Below are positions 34,249 through 46,308 of a stretch of 64,000 bases of DNA, one piece after another. How positions within the stretch are numbered: position 1 is the stretch's first letter; the number at the start of each line of letters is the position of its first letter. The position numbers were made by a program, and so were the translations under genes. Location: positions 21,125,282-21,189,281 of the forward strand of contig NC_064755.1 of the NCBI RefSeq assembly GCF_011397635.1, written 5' to 3'. Under the pieces are notes generated by a model. It was given only the letters and a program-made list of their open reading frames with translations. It searched no databases and had not been told where the DNA came from. This DNA is from Epinephelus fuscoguttatus. Its lineage: Eukaryota > Chordata > Actinopteri > Perciformes > Serranidae.

Positions 34249-37200
34249 TTACCATCCGTCCTCCATCGCCGCCATGCTCCTGGCTGGAGGTGTTGTCATG
34301 GTGACACATAGCTGTGCAGGCTCTGCATTTTCCTTGCATCGTGGCGTCTCCTTCACTTCCTCCTCCATCTGGGATTTGTGCCCGTTGACATCCACGCCGA
34401 CTTGGCCCTCCTCTATCTCCACCTCTTCCTCCTCGTCTTCCTCCTCCTCCTCTTCTTCTTCCTCCTCCTCTTGCTGCTGCTGCTGCCGTTGTTTGTTGCG
34501 GCAGCACGGTTTGAACAAGTGGGGGTCGATGAGCACCTCCCCGAAACGGCCCTTGTAGATTATTCCACAGCATACTTTTTGCCTGGACAAAACACAACAC
34601 ATTGTATTTATTGAAGTGCATGAAGCAAAAATAATTGCCTGTCTGTGGCTGTGTTTCATATACTTTAGGCCATTTATAGCATAACATTTAAGTTCCAGTC
34701 TGCAGGATTTAGGGGCATATACAGGCAGAAATGATGTCTAATATTTGTAATTATGTTTTCATTAGTTCATAATCAGCTAAACATAAGAATCTCTGGGTGC
34801 TTTCTGAATCCCATACTTCTTCTTTTTACTTTTAGTATGTACTGCAGCTGCCCTTAAAAAGTACGTACTGTTGCATGCAGTACGTACACAATCGGGACAC
34901 ACTACTTTCTCATAACATTACACCCTGAACTTTGACCCTCTTGCTTTTATATCCGTTTCCTTGGATATAAAAGAAAAACGCCACTCACCGAGTTTACCAG
35001 AGACGGAGATCAACCCAGAGAGCTCTGCAGTTGTAACTATGCAATGTGTGTGGTTTAACTATGAAATTCTCACTGCACAGATTGTAGATTCTAATATTTT
35101 ATTTTCACCACAGTGAAATTACATCTGCAGCTCTCTGTCATTGTTATTTTTACTGTTGTGTCCTACTGTTGTTTTTAAATTGTATGATTATTTTGTTCAC
35201 TTAAACAATTCATATTTCTGTGATTACTGTTCGGCTGTTCTATAGCTGTTAATCAGCTGTCATCTATTTGCAGCTCAGTCGATGTGACGTATAGTCCGCT
35301 GCGCAGAGAATTGTGGGTCAGAATAGCCAGAAAAGCATGTTGGCTTGCATACTGCAAAATTGGACAGGATGTAGTAGGACATCCTGGTATTTCTGGCATA
35401 CTGCATTTGATGTACGGTGTATTGGAACATACTAACATTTTTTCTGGCACACTATACAGTATGGTAGTATGGGGATTGGATCGCACAGTTTGTGTTTTTG
35501 TTCCCGCAGCCATGTTGTTTCTACAGTAGCCCATAATGGACAAACTAAGCACTGTCTCTAGGTAGAGCCACTTGCGTTTTTGCATTTGCCACTGTAGTTC
35601 TACACACTAGACACGTGAGAAGTTTTTGCAACCTCACCGCTAAATCCTACACAGTGGACCTTTAAAATGCAATAAAAGTAAAACTCTGACAAATATGTCA
35701 GTGCCAGAATGAATTTCTTTGCTTAATGCACACTTGGTATACAGGTACACAGGAGAATGAAGTCATGCAAAAGAAGATACTGAACTCCTGCACACTCAAG
35801 AACACTGCACTCACATTTATTGAAAAGGCAACAGAACTTTGTCAGGCGTTAAAAGTGTCTAAATTTAATTATATAACTGTTTAAATCTTAAAAAACAAAA
35901 GAAGACCAACCAAAACCATTGGCTGTCTGTAAAATGTAAATGTGATTTTTAGGTATTGGCCAAAGCTTGCTAAAAAATACTTCACACCCACAACTAAATA
36001 CATATTCTTCCTCTTGCCTGCAGCGCTAGAGATATTTCTTACTTTTAAGTTTTTCAAATGTATTTTTTGCCACTGTGAGCACCACAATACGGGGGTGTAC
36101 AGGGTCCACGCTTAGCATCAACAAAACTATGTAAAAACATCCATTTATAAACTGTCGCACAACTCGTGCAATATAATCCGAGACTTAGTTATCCAGTCAT
36201 ATACTCAGTACTTACCAAACACATGCATTTTCACTAAAACATTATGATCTAAAACACGTCACTACAATCAGTCTCACACATGGCTGAGTAGCACGCCTGG
36301 GCATGGATGTGTGTTTTAACTCAGAGCTCAAGCCCATGCCAATTATGTTCTGGGGGTGCTGCTCATATGTGGAAATGTTGTGGGGGGGGGTTTTAACCAA
36401 AAAAAGTGTTCATTCGGGATACACGTGGATAAAGAGACTTGGATTATACTGCATGTGTTGTGTGGGAGTTTGTAAACACACGTTTTGATGTAGTTTTGCT
36501 GTTAAGTGTGGACCCTGTTTACTTCAGTCCATTTCCTCTTAACTGTTGTGCTACTTATCAACCTAGATTGCTTTGGTGCGAGTTGTTGTAGAGGTGTCTG
36601 CCTTCTCTCCGATATAATGGAAGCACATGGCCCTTGGCTTGTGGTGCTCGAAGTGCCTTTTTTTTTTCTTTTTTGGAAAAACCTAAAAGCAAGCAATCTC
36701 TCTAACGCTACAGGTAAGAGAAAAAAAATGTGTATTTTGTTGTGGGGGTAAACTGTCCCTTGAAAGGACCAGTTTTTCTCACAAATTCAAGCTAACACTA
36801 GGTGAGTAACTGATATACAAATGGTCATTTTATGGGTGGAGTATTCCTTTAAGTGGAAACACCTGTGTGGGTGGACTGTAGGTGTGTAGGGGCTCCAAGA
36901 CACTGACCACTTGCCTTAAAGCCTTTAAGCATGTGAAAGCAATACGTCATTCTGAATCCTAAATAATGAGTCAGCCCTGGTGCTCCACTGTCTGACATAC
37001 CTCTTCCAGTAAGTGAGGTCCAGGAATGAGAAAACAGGAGAGCGGCTGGACCCCGGACTGAGCTCAGTGTCTGAGCCATCATCTGACAGGTTGCTGTAGC
37101 TGGGGGACTGAGCCGGGGAGGCGCTGGAGGTGGTGCTGTGAGCATCTGAGTCTGATGGGCAGAACAAAGCGTCAGCAAAATAAGCTATTCTAAAGGAATG

Positions 37201-37807
37201 AATGAGTGACATGTTAGTGGAGCCAAAATGCAGGACGCACTGTTTCTTTTGAGCTCCTTCTGCAGCCTGCTGATCTGGCTCGGCCGTGCTTTCTTGGAGA
37301 CGGATTTTATCTTCTTGGGCCTGGAGGTTATCTTTAGGCTGGGACCTCCTCTGGCGTCCACAACCTGTGAGGAGGAGAGGAGAAATTAGCACATTTTTTT
37401 TTTTATCATGACCAAGCAGTAGCTCAGACATATCAGTAGTACTGTGATCCAGACGCACATGGTTCCAGTTCTTCTTGGTTCCCACAGGTAGCTTTTTCCA
37501 CCGTTTCACCAGGAGCACACAGGCGTTACAGATTTCTCCAGATCGTGTTTCACTCAGTCTGCAAAATAATTTGTGAAGAAATTACACAGGGGAAATGTAT
37601 CAGACCATTAAGATATGACACATGCAGGCGGATCTCTCTCCAGACCTCACGTGCTTTGCTACTTAGCTGTGTCTCTTACCCAAAACAGCTCCTGAAGTCT
37701 TTCTCGTACCGCTTACTGTCCGTGAAACGAGAGCTGGAGGACTTTGCGCGGCAGATACAGCAGCCGTCCAAACTCCTGTACATTTTTGGCTTATGAAAGC
37801 CAAACAT
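34249..37807 (-). CDS. sinhcaf: SINHCAF (FAM60A), SIN3-HDAC complex subunit
   Basis: SINHCAF is a nuclear subunit of the SIN3-HDAC corepressor. Coding exons: 37680-37807, 37459-37558, 37241-37364, 37001-37151, 34249-34582. They join in frame to 278 aa. The N-terminus MFGFHKPKMYRSLDGCCICRA carries the zinc-binding region with a later CNAC pair. The middle holds SDAHSTTSSASPAQSP and FSFLDLTYWKR, and the conserved KVCCGIIYKGRFGEVLIDPH is near residue 170-190. These match the family almost residue for residue. Mammalian proteins, as I recall, are about 221 aa. The extra length lies after KPCC, where a Gln run and then a Glu run lead into a novel tail ending MAAMEDGW. Two donors are gtgcgt (after 37241 and 37459). 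The intron 34583-37000 is full of MITEs. Confidence 0.96.
34421..34497 (-). repeat. Coding CAG/GAG-type repeat in sinhcaf
   Basis: The plus strand reads a run of cctcctc/cttctt units next to gctgctgctgctg. In the sinhcaf frame this gives five Gln followed by a Glu-rich run, broken by one Asp. The tract is purine-rich on the coding strand, prone to slippage, and lies in the last coding exon. Confidence 0.85.
34688..35665. mobile_element. MITE interrupted by another MITE (nested)
   Basis: Outer ends: ttccagtctgcaggatttaggggc at 34692 and, at the far end, taaatcctacacagtggacctt at 35642-35663, its inverse. Nested inside, from about 34808 to 35476, is a second element with catactt...agtatgtactg at its left and cactatacagtatggtagtatggg at its right. 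A half copy of the outer family also lies near 45070-45105. No coding frames. Confidence 0.65.
35940..36775. mobile_element. MITE with long inverted ends in the sinhcaf intron
   Basis: The left part has cacccacaactaaatacatattc, ctcttgcctgcagcgctagag and gagcaccac. The right part has the inverse of the same blocks in matching order: ccccacaacaaaatacacat, ctcttacctgtagcgttagag and cgagcaccac. The inverted arms are about 140 bases each. It resembles a MITE family common in fish (acagtttacccc tip). No transposase. Confidence 0.7.
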
Positions 37808-40800
37808 CTGCGTGCAAACACAAAACCAACGATTAAAATATTAACATGTGAGGCTCGCATCAGTGTGCATGGTGTAGTAACTGCAGCACCTCCCTGCAGC
37901 CGTGCATCTCTGCTTCACATCAGAGGCGGTGTTTTATTTTAACATTTCAGTTTCTGTGATTTAACACAAACAGAGCTGGTGTTTTGCACGAAAATTTTTC
38001 AGGCAGAGCGATTTTGCTGGAGCATCTCTCCGCTTTGACCCACATGGGGGGGAAGTAGGTCAACAGTCAGACAGCGTGTCAGACAGATCATGTCACCATG
38101 CTGTGCTCACAGGATGCATTTTGGAAACTCAAAATATAAGCACGCACTTACTCCGATCCTCCAGGCTGCCGAGGATACAGTATTTGTCACGGTTAGGTGC
38201 ACACTACAGAAATATTTAACACCAGAAAAATTCAGGAATATAAACGTGTCTGGGGGAAATCAGTGGTAATGCAATAAGCACGCTGATTATGCAGAGGAAT
38301 TATGATTTATGTTGCTAGGCAAAATTTAATCTCAGCAGCACATGTAGTGAACTGCGGCAAAACTGCGAGCCGCGCCCCCCAGACTGGGTTTTTTTTTTCT
38401 TGCCATCAGTCCTCGGGGTCCTCTAACAGTGCGGTGCCTCAGAGAGCAGACACAGAGCATTGAAACCAAAGAGGTCTCACTCTGCTGGATTTATCACACA
38501 CCACTTATGTTGGGCAGTGTGGGGGGAAATATGAGAACTAGAAAACTCTGCTGGTGACTGAAGATATCAATGTGGCTATATAGTTAAAACAATAATAGAA
38601 AACCACACTGGAGTTCTTTGTAAAAATGCAAAATATGTGGAACCATATTTATTTAAAAATCATTTGTAGTCTGTAAATAATACTGAATGCACATTTCTAG
38701 CACTGCAAAGCCAGATTTAAATGTACAAACTAATGGAAATGCATCTATGCAAGCACATGCACAGATTAACCCCATGTAGTGCTCCAGCATCTGCCCTTTT
38801 GGCCTCTGACTACATATTTGCCCTTTGTGGAAGAGTTTTTCCTCCATTTCTTTCTCTAGTTTCATATTTTACTTCTTAAACACTCAGCCCATGGCATTAT
38901 CACTCAATTAAAAGCATGTTATAAAACCTGATCAGAGCATTTGAGCTCTAATTCTGCCCCTGCCTCTCCCTCTTCGACTTCCCTTGTCACAGCCACCACA
39001 GTTGACAAACACAAATCCAGCACCTTGCGGAGCAGCATCTATGTCTCTTACCTGCTCTTATTAGTGTAACAACCAGCCAGGTAATGATAGCATTTGCCCT
39101 GAGCCTCACTGTTGTTGGCTGAATTTGTGAAATTAAGCTACTGACTGTAAGAGTATTCAATCAATCAATTTTATTTATAAAACCCGATATCACAAATCAC
39201 AATTTGCCTCAGGGGGTTTTACAGCATACAGCATCCCTCTGTACTTTGGACCCTCACAATTTTTATTTTTGTTTTAACAATGCTTATTAAAATAAAGTAT
39301 AAAGTAAATAAGTAGTAGTAAACAGTTTCTTTCCCTGTTCTGTAGGAACACTTAACAAACAATAATCACATGCAATATCTACAATGCAATATTTTTAACC
39401 ACTGTTTTTTGTGGTTTTTATTTATTTTATCCATTGCTATTATAGCTATTATATAACTGTGTTTATGTCATGTCTAGCTGGTTGTCTTTTCACCTGTTTT
39501 TAAAAGCACTACATTATACTTTACTATACTATATTCACTAGCTAATATCAATAAAACTTTCTATTTTATTCTAAAATTTAAATTTAAAAAAAAGATAAGT
39601 GTGTTTTAAAAATAATTATGAGGGGGTGCCCTTTTTTAAGCACCTGGCCCCAAAAATGTCTGTGTACAGCACTGCATTTATGAATACTTAACTGTTGAAG
39701 AGTTTATTTGCAGAAACTTAAAAGTAAGCTTGCAAATAAAGCCACTGACTTATAACTGTTAAACCAGGAAAGTGCTTAATTTTGATAAAAATCTATTTTA
39801 CACGAGTGTCCTCACTAAAGCCAAAGCAACACATGGGGTCACAAATTATATAACAGGTGTGTAATAGATACAGTGTGAAGAGATAATCAGTGATAACACA
39901 AATAGATATGATCAGAATGGTATTAAAATGATGCAGTAAAGTAGTTTATGGCCTAAAATCAATGTAAATGTGTATTTTTTTTAATATAATATAGCACTGT
40001 ATCAGCTCTGCCTGTATTCTGTAGTTCAGAAGACATATCCACCTCGGAGTATCTCATCTGTAGGCTGTAAACGATCTCTGCAGCAGAATACAGTACGTGA
40101 CGCAACCCAACATGGCAACACACTTCAAAGGCGGAGGCAGTGTGGAGAAGGGGGTGTGATGCGATTTTCCGCAAAAGCTGCAATATTAAAAAGTAAACTG
40201 TAAAAATCCTCCGGAAAGCAGTGGCGACCTGCGCGTACAGCACGTGCACTTTTAAAAACCAAAGCAGGCGCCGAGAAATACACTTGTTTTTATCGAGAGA
40301 AAAGTGCAAGTCGCCAAATTCACCGCCCACTCCAGCGAGGAAGCATGGCATGCCACACGACCTGCTTCATGCGCACCCATTTTATGATGACCGTCCCCTT
40401 GCTCGACGATGCCCGACTTTCCCCTCCCTGCGTTAACTTCGCGCAGTGAGATTAAACTCGGGCAAACGCGCATTTTAAGCAAACATGTTGTTTCCAGGGC
40501 AGTTGTGGGACAATCGTGTAATTTGATCTTTACTCTTTGTTATTCCACAGCCGCGTCACTGCAACACACCACCTTCAACTACATGTGCACGAAGTTCAAA
40601 GTGGGTGTTTGTGCTATAATCTCACACTACACTGCACTTCCCCACCCAACTTGAGTTTGATAAGGCGTGTGTGTGTAGTTTGTGTTTGCGGTGGCTGTTT
40701 TGTTGACAGCAGCGCCCGCGTGCTGAGACGCATCTCTGCTCCGGGTGGGCGTGAGACATCCAACTTGGCTTATTTAGCAGCAGCAGACGTAAATGTGGAG

Positions 40801-41219
40801 CACACTGCAGGCGCACTACAATCAATCTGACCATCAATGCCTTTTAGAAGTGTATATTTATGACCCTAACTATCATAATACCCGACTTTAGTGTAATTCC
40901 AGCAGCGATAAATGGGAGTGATTTCCTCCGACAGCCTGCAACAATAACAACAGCCATCTCCTGCCTGCACATGAAGCCCATCCTGACACTATTAAATACA
41001 TCCAGACGCCTTCCTCACACTTTGCCTGGCTACTTTAACTGTTTCAAAGGTAACCCACACACCCACTCGGCCACCAAGCAGGTCTAAAAAGCGCAATTGT
41101 TCCGAGACAACTCGAGGCTTGTTTTAAATGACACATCTTGAACACACCGCTAAGACTTTAAAAACCCGTCAAAGCTCCCACCACGCGACAAAACAAGTGA
41201 AAATGGCTGCTTATCTTAC
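37808..41219. other. sinhcaf first intron
   Basis: If the non-coding exon at 41220 is right, this 3.4 kb is the first intron. It holds a short fragment at about 39156-39250 (atcaatcaattttatttata, a common fish repeat start) and otherwise unique sequence. From about 40080 the GC and CpG content rises toward the promoter. Confidence 0.4.
39156..39250. repeat. Fragment of a common fish interspersed repeat
   Basis: Starts caatcaatcaattttatttat and continues with cacaaatcacaatttgcctcagggg, a phrase seen at the end of a very common fish LINE/SINE-type repeat. Only about 95 bases are recognised. Confidence 0.5.
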
Positions 41220-41400
41220 CTTGTCGCGAGTTGCGTGGAGCTTGTACAAAGTAATAGTCCTTATAGCGCGTCGTTACGATGTGACTATTATGAAAATCAA
41301 CCCGCATCAGTAACCCGCTCCCTTGTTGATGTCTGCGTTTGTGTGGACGGGACTGGATAGTTGTGAACGCACTGCGCATGCGTCGTATCCACACCTCCAT
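41220..41400 (-). other. sinhcaf: Probable non-coding first exon of sinhcaf
   Basis: The minus strand shows cgcgacaag followed by gtaagataa, an excellent splice donor, at the edge of a CpG-rich stretch. No coding exon with a different partner is near, and sinhcaf's ATG exon starts right after an acceptor at 37808. The upstream limit is a guess from base composition. Confidence 0.5.
41373..41383. promoter_or_regulatory. NRF1-type site in the sinhcaf promoter region
   Basis: The word tgcgcatgcgt is a near-perfect NRF1 palindrome. It sits in CpG-rich DNA (about 41220-41620), typical of a housekeeping promoter. No TATA box is seen near it. Confidence 0.55.
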
Positions 41401-41923
41401 TTCAGAGTAGGGCAGAAGGTTTTTTTCCTTTTCTTCAATCAAAGCATTTACATAAACGACGTGTGACGTGTGCGTGCGTCTGCATTCTACTGGCCTTATA
41501 AGGATGGGAACATTGCGCGGGAACAGGGGGCTCGGCCCCGGTTGCTATGGCACATTGGAGAGTGTAAGCAAGGGGGCGGGGCCTGTCGTTTTACTACAGA
41601 GCGCCAGATGGCCCGTCTGGAGGCCTACGGTTTTTAGGGGGCTCGGCGTCTACCACGAGAGATGTGCTTTGTTGACTTGAATTGCGTGACAGCGGAGCAG
41701 ATTAGTGGTAAATAAAAGGTGGGTGAAACATGGCCTCCATCCAGTGGACAGCTCAGGGCGAACAACCACTTCGATCCGCTGTTTTTTTTTTCCCAGTAGC
41801 GAGCCAGACATGCTGCTGTCACATAACACTGCACCGGTTTCATAACAGTTACTACAATGTATAGGCTGCTGACTGGGCTGTCACTGATAACATGAGGGGA
41901 CGACTTAATGCCAATAAAAGGAG

Positions 41924-41924
41924 T

Positions 41925-41982
<58 letters not shown>

Positions 41983-41983
41983 C
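41924..41983. repeat. (GATA)n microsatellite
   Basis: About fifteen perfect GATA units in a row. The following gactttaatcatcctaaattgggaaatta resembles a LINE tail, so the array may mark a retroelement end. Confidence 0.95.
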
Positions 41984-42151
41984 TTTAATCATCCTAAATT
42001 GGGAAATTATTACCATACAGCCGCAGGTTAAGTGGGATTTAAGATATATATCTATAGACACATATGTTATAGAGTATGCCATAATAATCTGTCACTGTCA
42101 ATATTTGTCTTACATGTACATAGAAATGTATACATGCACATACTGTACATC

Positions 42152-42465
42152 AGTGTTGGGAAGTACCTAGTTACATGTAAATAAATTACTGAAAAATTGT
42201 AATAATTTGCAGTTACTGAGAGAAAAAAAAGATATGCAATTAGATTTGAGTTACTAATTAAAGAGGGTTACACCCAAATATATTCTTTTTGGAAAAGAGT
42301 TTATATGTAAAATATAAAAATTATTCTGTTGCTTTGCAGCTTTACGCTGTCTAGAAATACTTTCTTGTGGCATTGTCCATTTCTGGACATTTTTCAGGTT
42401 TATTGCCCAGTTTAAAACATTTGTTAAAAAGTAATCAAAACATAAGATGTAATAAGTTACATTAC
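42152..42465. mobile_element. hAT-like MITE 'cagtgttgggaagta'
   Basis: The left tip cagtgttgggaagtacctagttac is the usual start of a fish hAT-like family. The right side has aagtaatc...gtaataagttacattac in inverse sense. The right tip has been lost or overwritten by the adjoining GGAT array. No coding frame. Confidence 0.5.
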
Positions 42466-42468
42466 ATA

Positions 42469-42511
42469 TGGATGGATGGATGGATGGATGGATGGATGGA
42501 TGGATGGATGG
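42469..42511. repeat. (GGAT)n microsatellite
   Basis: About ten GGAT units, perfect, next to the MITE end. Confidence 0.95.
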
Positions 42512-43329
42512 AGTTTATGCACTCCACAGAAGCACAGTAATACACATATCAAACTAGAAGGGAGAAATAAACATCGATAGATAGATAGTATTCTAAGTCC
42601 TACATGCTGTATATACATGCTCATACTGTACATTATCATCCAGTCCATGTACATCTATTCAGTATTTTTTCTTTGCACTATTTATAGCTCACAACTTACA
42701 GAAAGCTTGACTTGACTAGACATAATTCTGACATATAGTTATATAACATTTACACAAACACCTGTTTTCCACACTTGTGTACATAATAGTCCTGTCTACT
42801 CTTCATTCGTCCAGCTTTGTCGTCCTTGTTCCTCCCTATTATGTCATTTTCTGTATAAGTACAGAAATATGAAAAAAAAAAGTAGTCAGATTTGTTGTAA
42901 GTGTACACACTGGCCAATAAAGGTCATTCTGAATCTCAGAGTTTGTCCTCAGAATGCTCTCTGATTCTTAAGAGACAGCACCACAGGCTTCACAAAAGTA
43001 ACTTTACTGCATTACACTACTCACATGTAGTTTGAGTCATGCATGAGGCTGTGTTCATATGGTGTAATGGCTGCGACACTGCCAACACCATCCTCAAACT
43101 GATCTAAGGAGCTTCTGTCAGACGACACAGCCAAACACAGTGCACACACAGTAGCTGGTCCAGTTTTCATTTGGCAAACTATTAAAGTCATTGTGATTAT
43201 CAGATGTAATTGGTCAAGCTTTTTTTGCAACTGAAGCCATTTTACTACGTAAGAATCTCATCGTCTTTCTTCTATCATAGATTTGAGGGAATGGCAAAAA
43301 AACAAAAACAATTCCCAGCCAGTTATTTC

Positions 43330-44513
43330 AATATTAACTTTAATCTTTGACAACACATTTCATAAATAACAATTCATTATTGCTTTCTCTAATCTTAAAT
43401 GATAATAGAGGCTTGGTCATTGTGGGTTACATAGTGCTTGCAGGACAGTGCAGGAGACAGCATCTTCATAATTCTTTAGATGTTAAATTAAACGTGACAT
43501 CAACATAATCCTTAGCGTTTTTTAAGAAACTGTGCTCTATTCGTCATCTGAGGACAACTGAACAGTCGAGAAACAAACAGCATGACTAATATCCACAGAA
43601 TCAGTAAAGTGTGTCCGTAGTGGGATCTACTGTTTCACATAGACACAAACAAGATGCCTTTGTACAGAAAAATATGCCACAGATTCATTACACCATAATA
43701 ACAAATGGGCACAAGTCTATCAAAGGTCTAATGAAGCAAAATATTTACAATGAGAGAGGGGGGGAAAGCTTTCTGACAAAGTGACGAGGGGTATTTGAAC
43801 TGACACAACTAGGACACTAGTTTGGTTTCAGTGTTTCACTGACGGAGCACAACTCTGCAGTGTGTGACCGTAAACTGAAGTAAACAATGAGAAACAGGCA
43901 AGATGTTACACAGTATAACAAGAGCATAATAATATAACATTTTGTAACATATCATAGAGTGGGGACATTAGCTTTCTGGAGTATACTTACTAAGATATCC
44001 AATGAATGAAGTCAAGAAAAATGCTCATATAATAAGGCCTGAGTCCTGATATTTCAGATCACAACACACTAAGACATAAAACAAACAGATTTTGGCCATG
44101 CATGTGCTTAGTTTAAAGTTTGAGTGCAAGCAATACAGCAGTCGGAGGAGAGTTATAGTTGGGTCGGGTACAGTTAATGGTGTGAGCTGTGAAAATATCT
44201 AGATGTGGGATTATGAATGACTCTCTCTTTCTCCTTGAGGGAACAGAATTTCACAGTGTAAACAAGCATAGGAAAAATCTGACTATTTCCTGAAGCAAAT
44301 ACAGTGTATAAGACATTTACATCAGTGAACAAGGCAATATGTTTGGAGCTCCAGTTGCCAGCGACGTCATCTAGTCCACTGTCCTCTTTTACAATAAAGT
44401 CACATTTCTCAAGTGTGTGAATGTACTTCCTTTTCCCGCAGATGGAGAGATGAATATTTTAACCCATCTGCATTCCTGCAGCGGGTTACAGAGCAGGGGC
44501 TTATCGGTCAGGG
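43330..44513 (-). other. dennd5b: Probable dennd5b 3' untranslated region
   Basis: Follows the dennd5b stop on the minus strand, without mobile-element ends or coding frames. A minus-strand ATTAAA near 43341 is a candidate poly(A) signal. The limit is inferred. Confidence 0.4.
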
Positions 44514-46266
44514 TCAGAGGTCAACTCCTTTGACCAGTGCAGTCTCCAGGGTGATGGTAAACTCGTTGAGTGTGTGCAGGATGCGGGAGAGGGAGAGTAC
44601 AGCAGCTCGGTCCCGCAGCAGAGCACCTTCCTCGTATGTCCGCACTGTCAGGGGACACTCTGCCAGCAGGGGGAGCCACTGAGAGAGAAGCCGGTCCCTG
44701 TCGAGAGGAACAGGTCAGTGGTCAGTATAAGTTAGTAGTTCATTAAAAGGTGAATTAGCTGATGACAAGACAGAACGAGGACCATGTGTCTTCTCTTGAA
44801 CCAGCTTTTAACCACAAGAAACTACCATAAGATGCTTTCAGCGTTTATTAACCTGAATGTTCAGGTCTTTCAATTTCGGTCCAAAGCACAGGCATTGCAC
44901 ACAACACTCTGCCAAAATATATTGTTAGATTGATCTCACTCTTTTAAAGATATTTAGTTTTAGTGACAGAACATATAAAGAGAGAAACAGAAAAAGTGAC
45001 TAATTTTCAGGTGATTATACACAAATTAAAACATAGTTCTAAATATTATTTACCATTTCTGGCAATAGATGCCTCTAAATCCTACACACTGGACCTTTAT
45101 GTGCAACAAAATGTTATTTTTGTTAATCTGTATTAATCTTACACAAAGATATGAATGCTTCTTCTGCATCTCTCGTCACACCATTAGAAGACAAAGGCCG
45201 ACACTTTACTTCTCTGAACTGAAGGTTACATAAACTAATGCAGTGCCCGTTGGCCTCCAGCATTGCTACTTTCAGCTTCACAAGAACAATTAATACAAAC
45301 AACTTCCCCCTCGAAAGTGGGCTTCCCTGGGTCCTGAGTATTATTTACGCCATGACATCATTGCATCCCCTTGCAATGCTAAAGTATACTCCACATTCAG
45401 GTGCAGAGGCTCACACAAACATTTTATGGCCTCAAAGTTAAAGTGCAGCTATTTCCAGAGTTTTAATCCTGGAAGTTACATCACCAAAGCTTGAAATGTT
45501 TGAGTTTGCTACAATGTAACAACACTGGTCTCTGTTTCTTCATCTGTTCTTGAATGTACTGTAATACATGGATGTATAAAGAGACCTGGATACAGCGTTG
45601 GAGATGGTATCCTGTTCATTCCTATGCAAGTTGCGCAGTTGTGCGTGATGCTAGAAATGTTCAACTGCTGCATATAAGATTACCGGGATGATCAATGCTG
45701 CTTCCGCATCATTGGGCCCATGGAGCAAAAGCACTCTACTAAACTGAATGGGGATAAAATGATTCAACGATGTGTCTTCTAGACTTTCCAAATGTTATCA
45801 GACTGAATGGATCAAATCTTGATAGTGAAATAAGTCATTTTGCCAGGGTTGCTATGCTCAAAAAAAAAAAAAAAGTATCCACTGATTTATAGACGTCTCT
45901 TTCACATCGTAAGTCTATGGGAAAAATCGTTTGGGCCGCAGGGCATCACGTGACAGATGCTGCAGTTGTTTTTCCACTGTGTGGCCACTATGAGGATTGG
46001 CTTCAAAGACCGGTGCACCTCTTGGGAGCCTGATTGTAGCTAGCAATGGAGAGTGAGCTGTACCCAGCATGCCTTATGGGGCTGCGACAATTAATAAGGG
46101 TACCCTCTCAATACACTACACAGTGTGTAAATAACCCACAGCTAATAAATACTGTATGTCCTGTAGATGTCGAGCTCACACTCAGCACTGCACTTCCTCT
46201 GGTCCTCAGCAATACACCCACCAAGTGTGAAGTCAATTGGATGAACGGTTGTCAAGAAAATCAAAG

Positions 46267-46308
<42 letters not shown>

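Larger units (their letters stand above)
41640..43320. other. Intergenic DNA between sinhcaf and dennd5b
   Basis: Holds a GATA array, a hAT-like element, a GGAT array and a short second GATA array (42575-42588), otherwise AT-rich unique sequence. The dennd5b transcript probably ends near 43330. No gene recognised. Confidence 0.45.

Noticed and set aside
34226-34558. Plus-strand serine-rich open frame
   Set aside because: It is the antisense shadow of the sinhcaf Glu/Gln tract.
36925-37518. 197-codon minus-strand open frame as one exon of sinhcaf
   Set aside because: It reads through two introns; splice sites and the conserved protein show three separate exons here.
41924-42511. CRISPR-like array from GATA and GGAT repeats
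   Set aside because: Four-base tandem repeats without spacers; ordinary microsatellites in vertebrate DNA.
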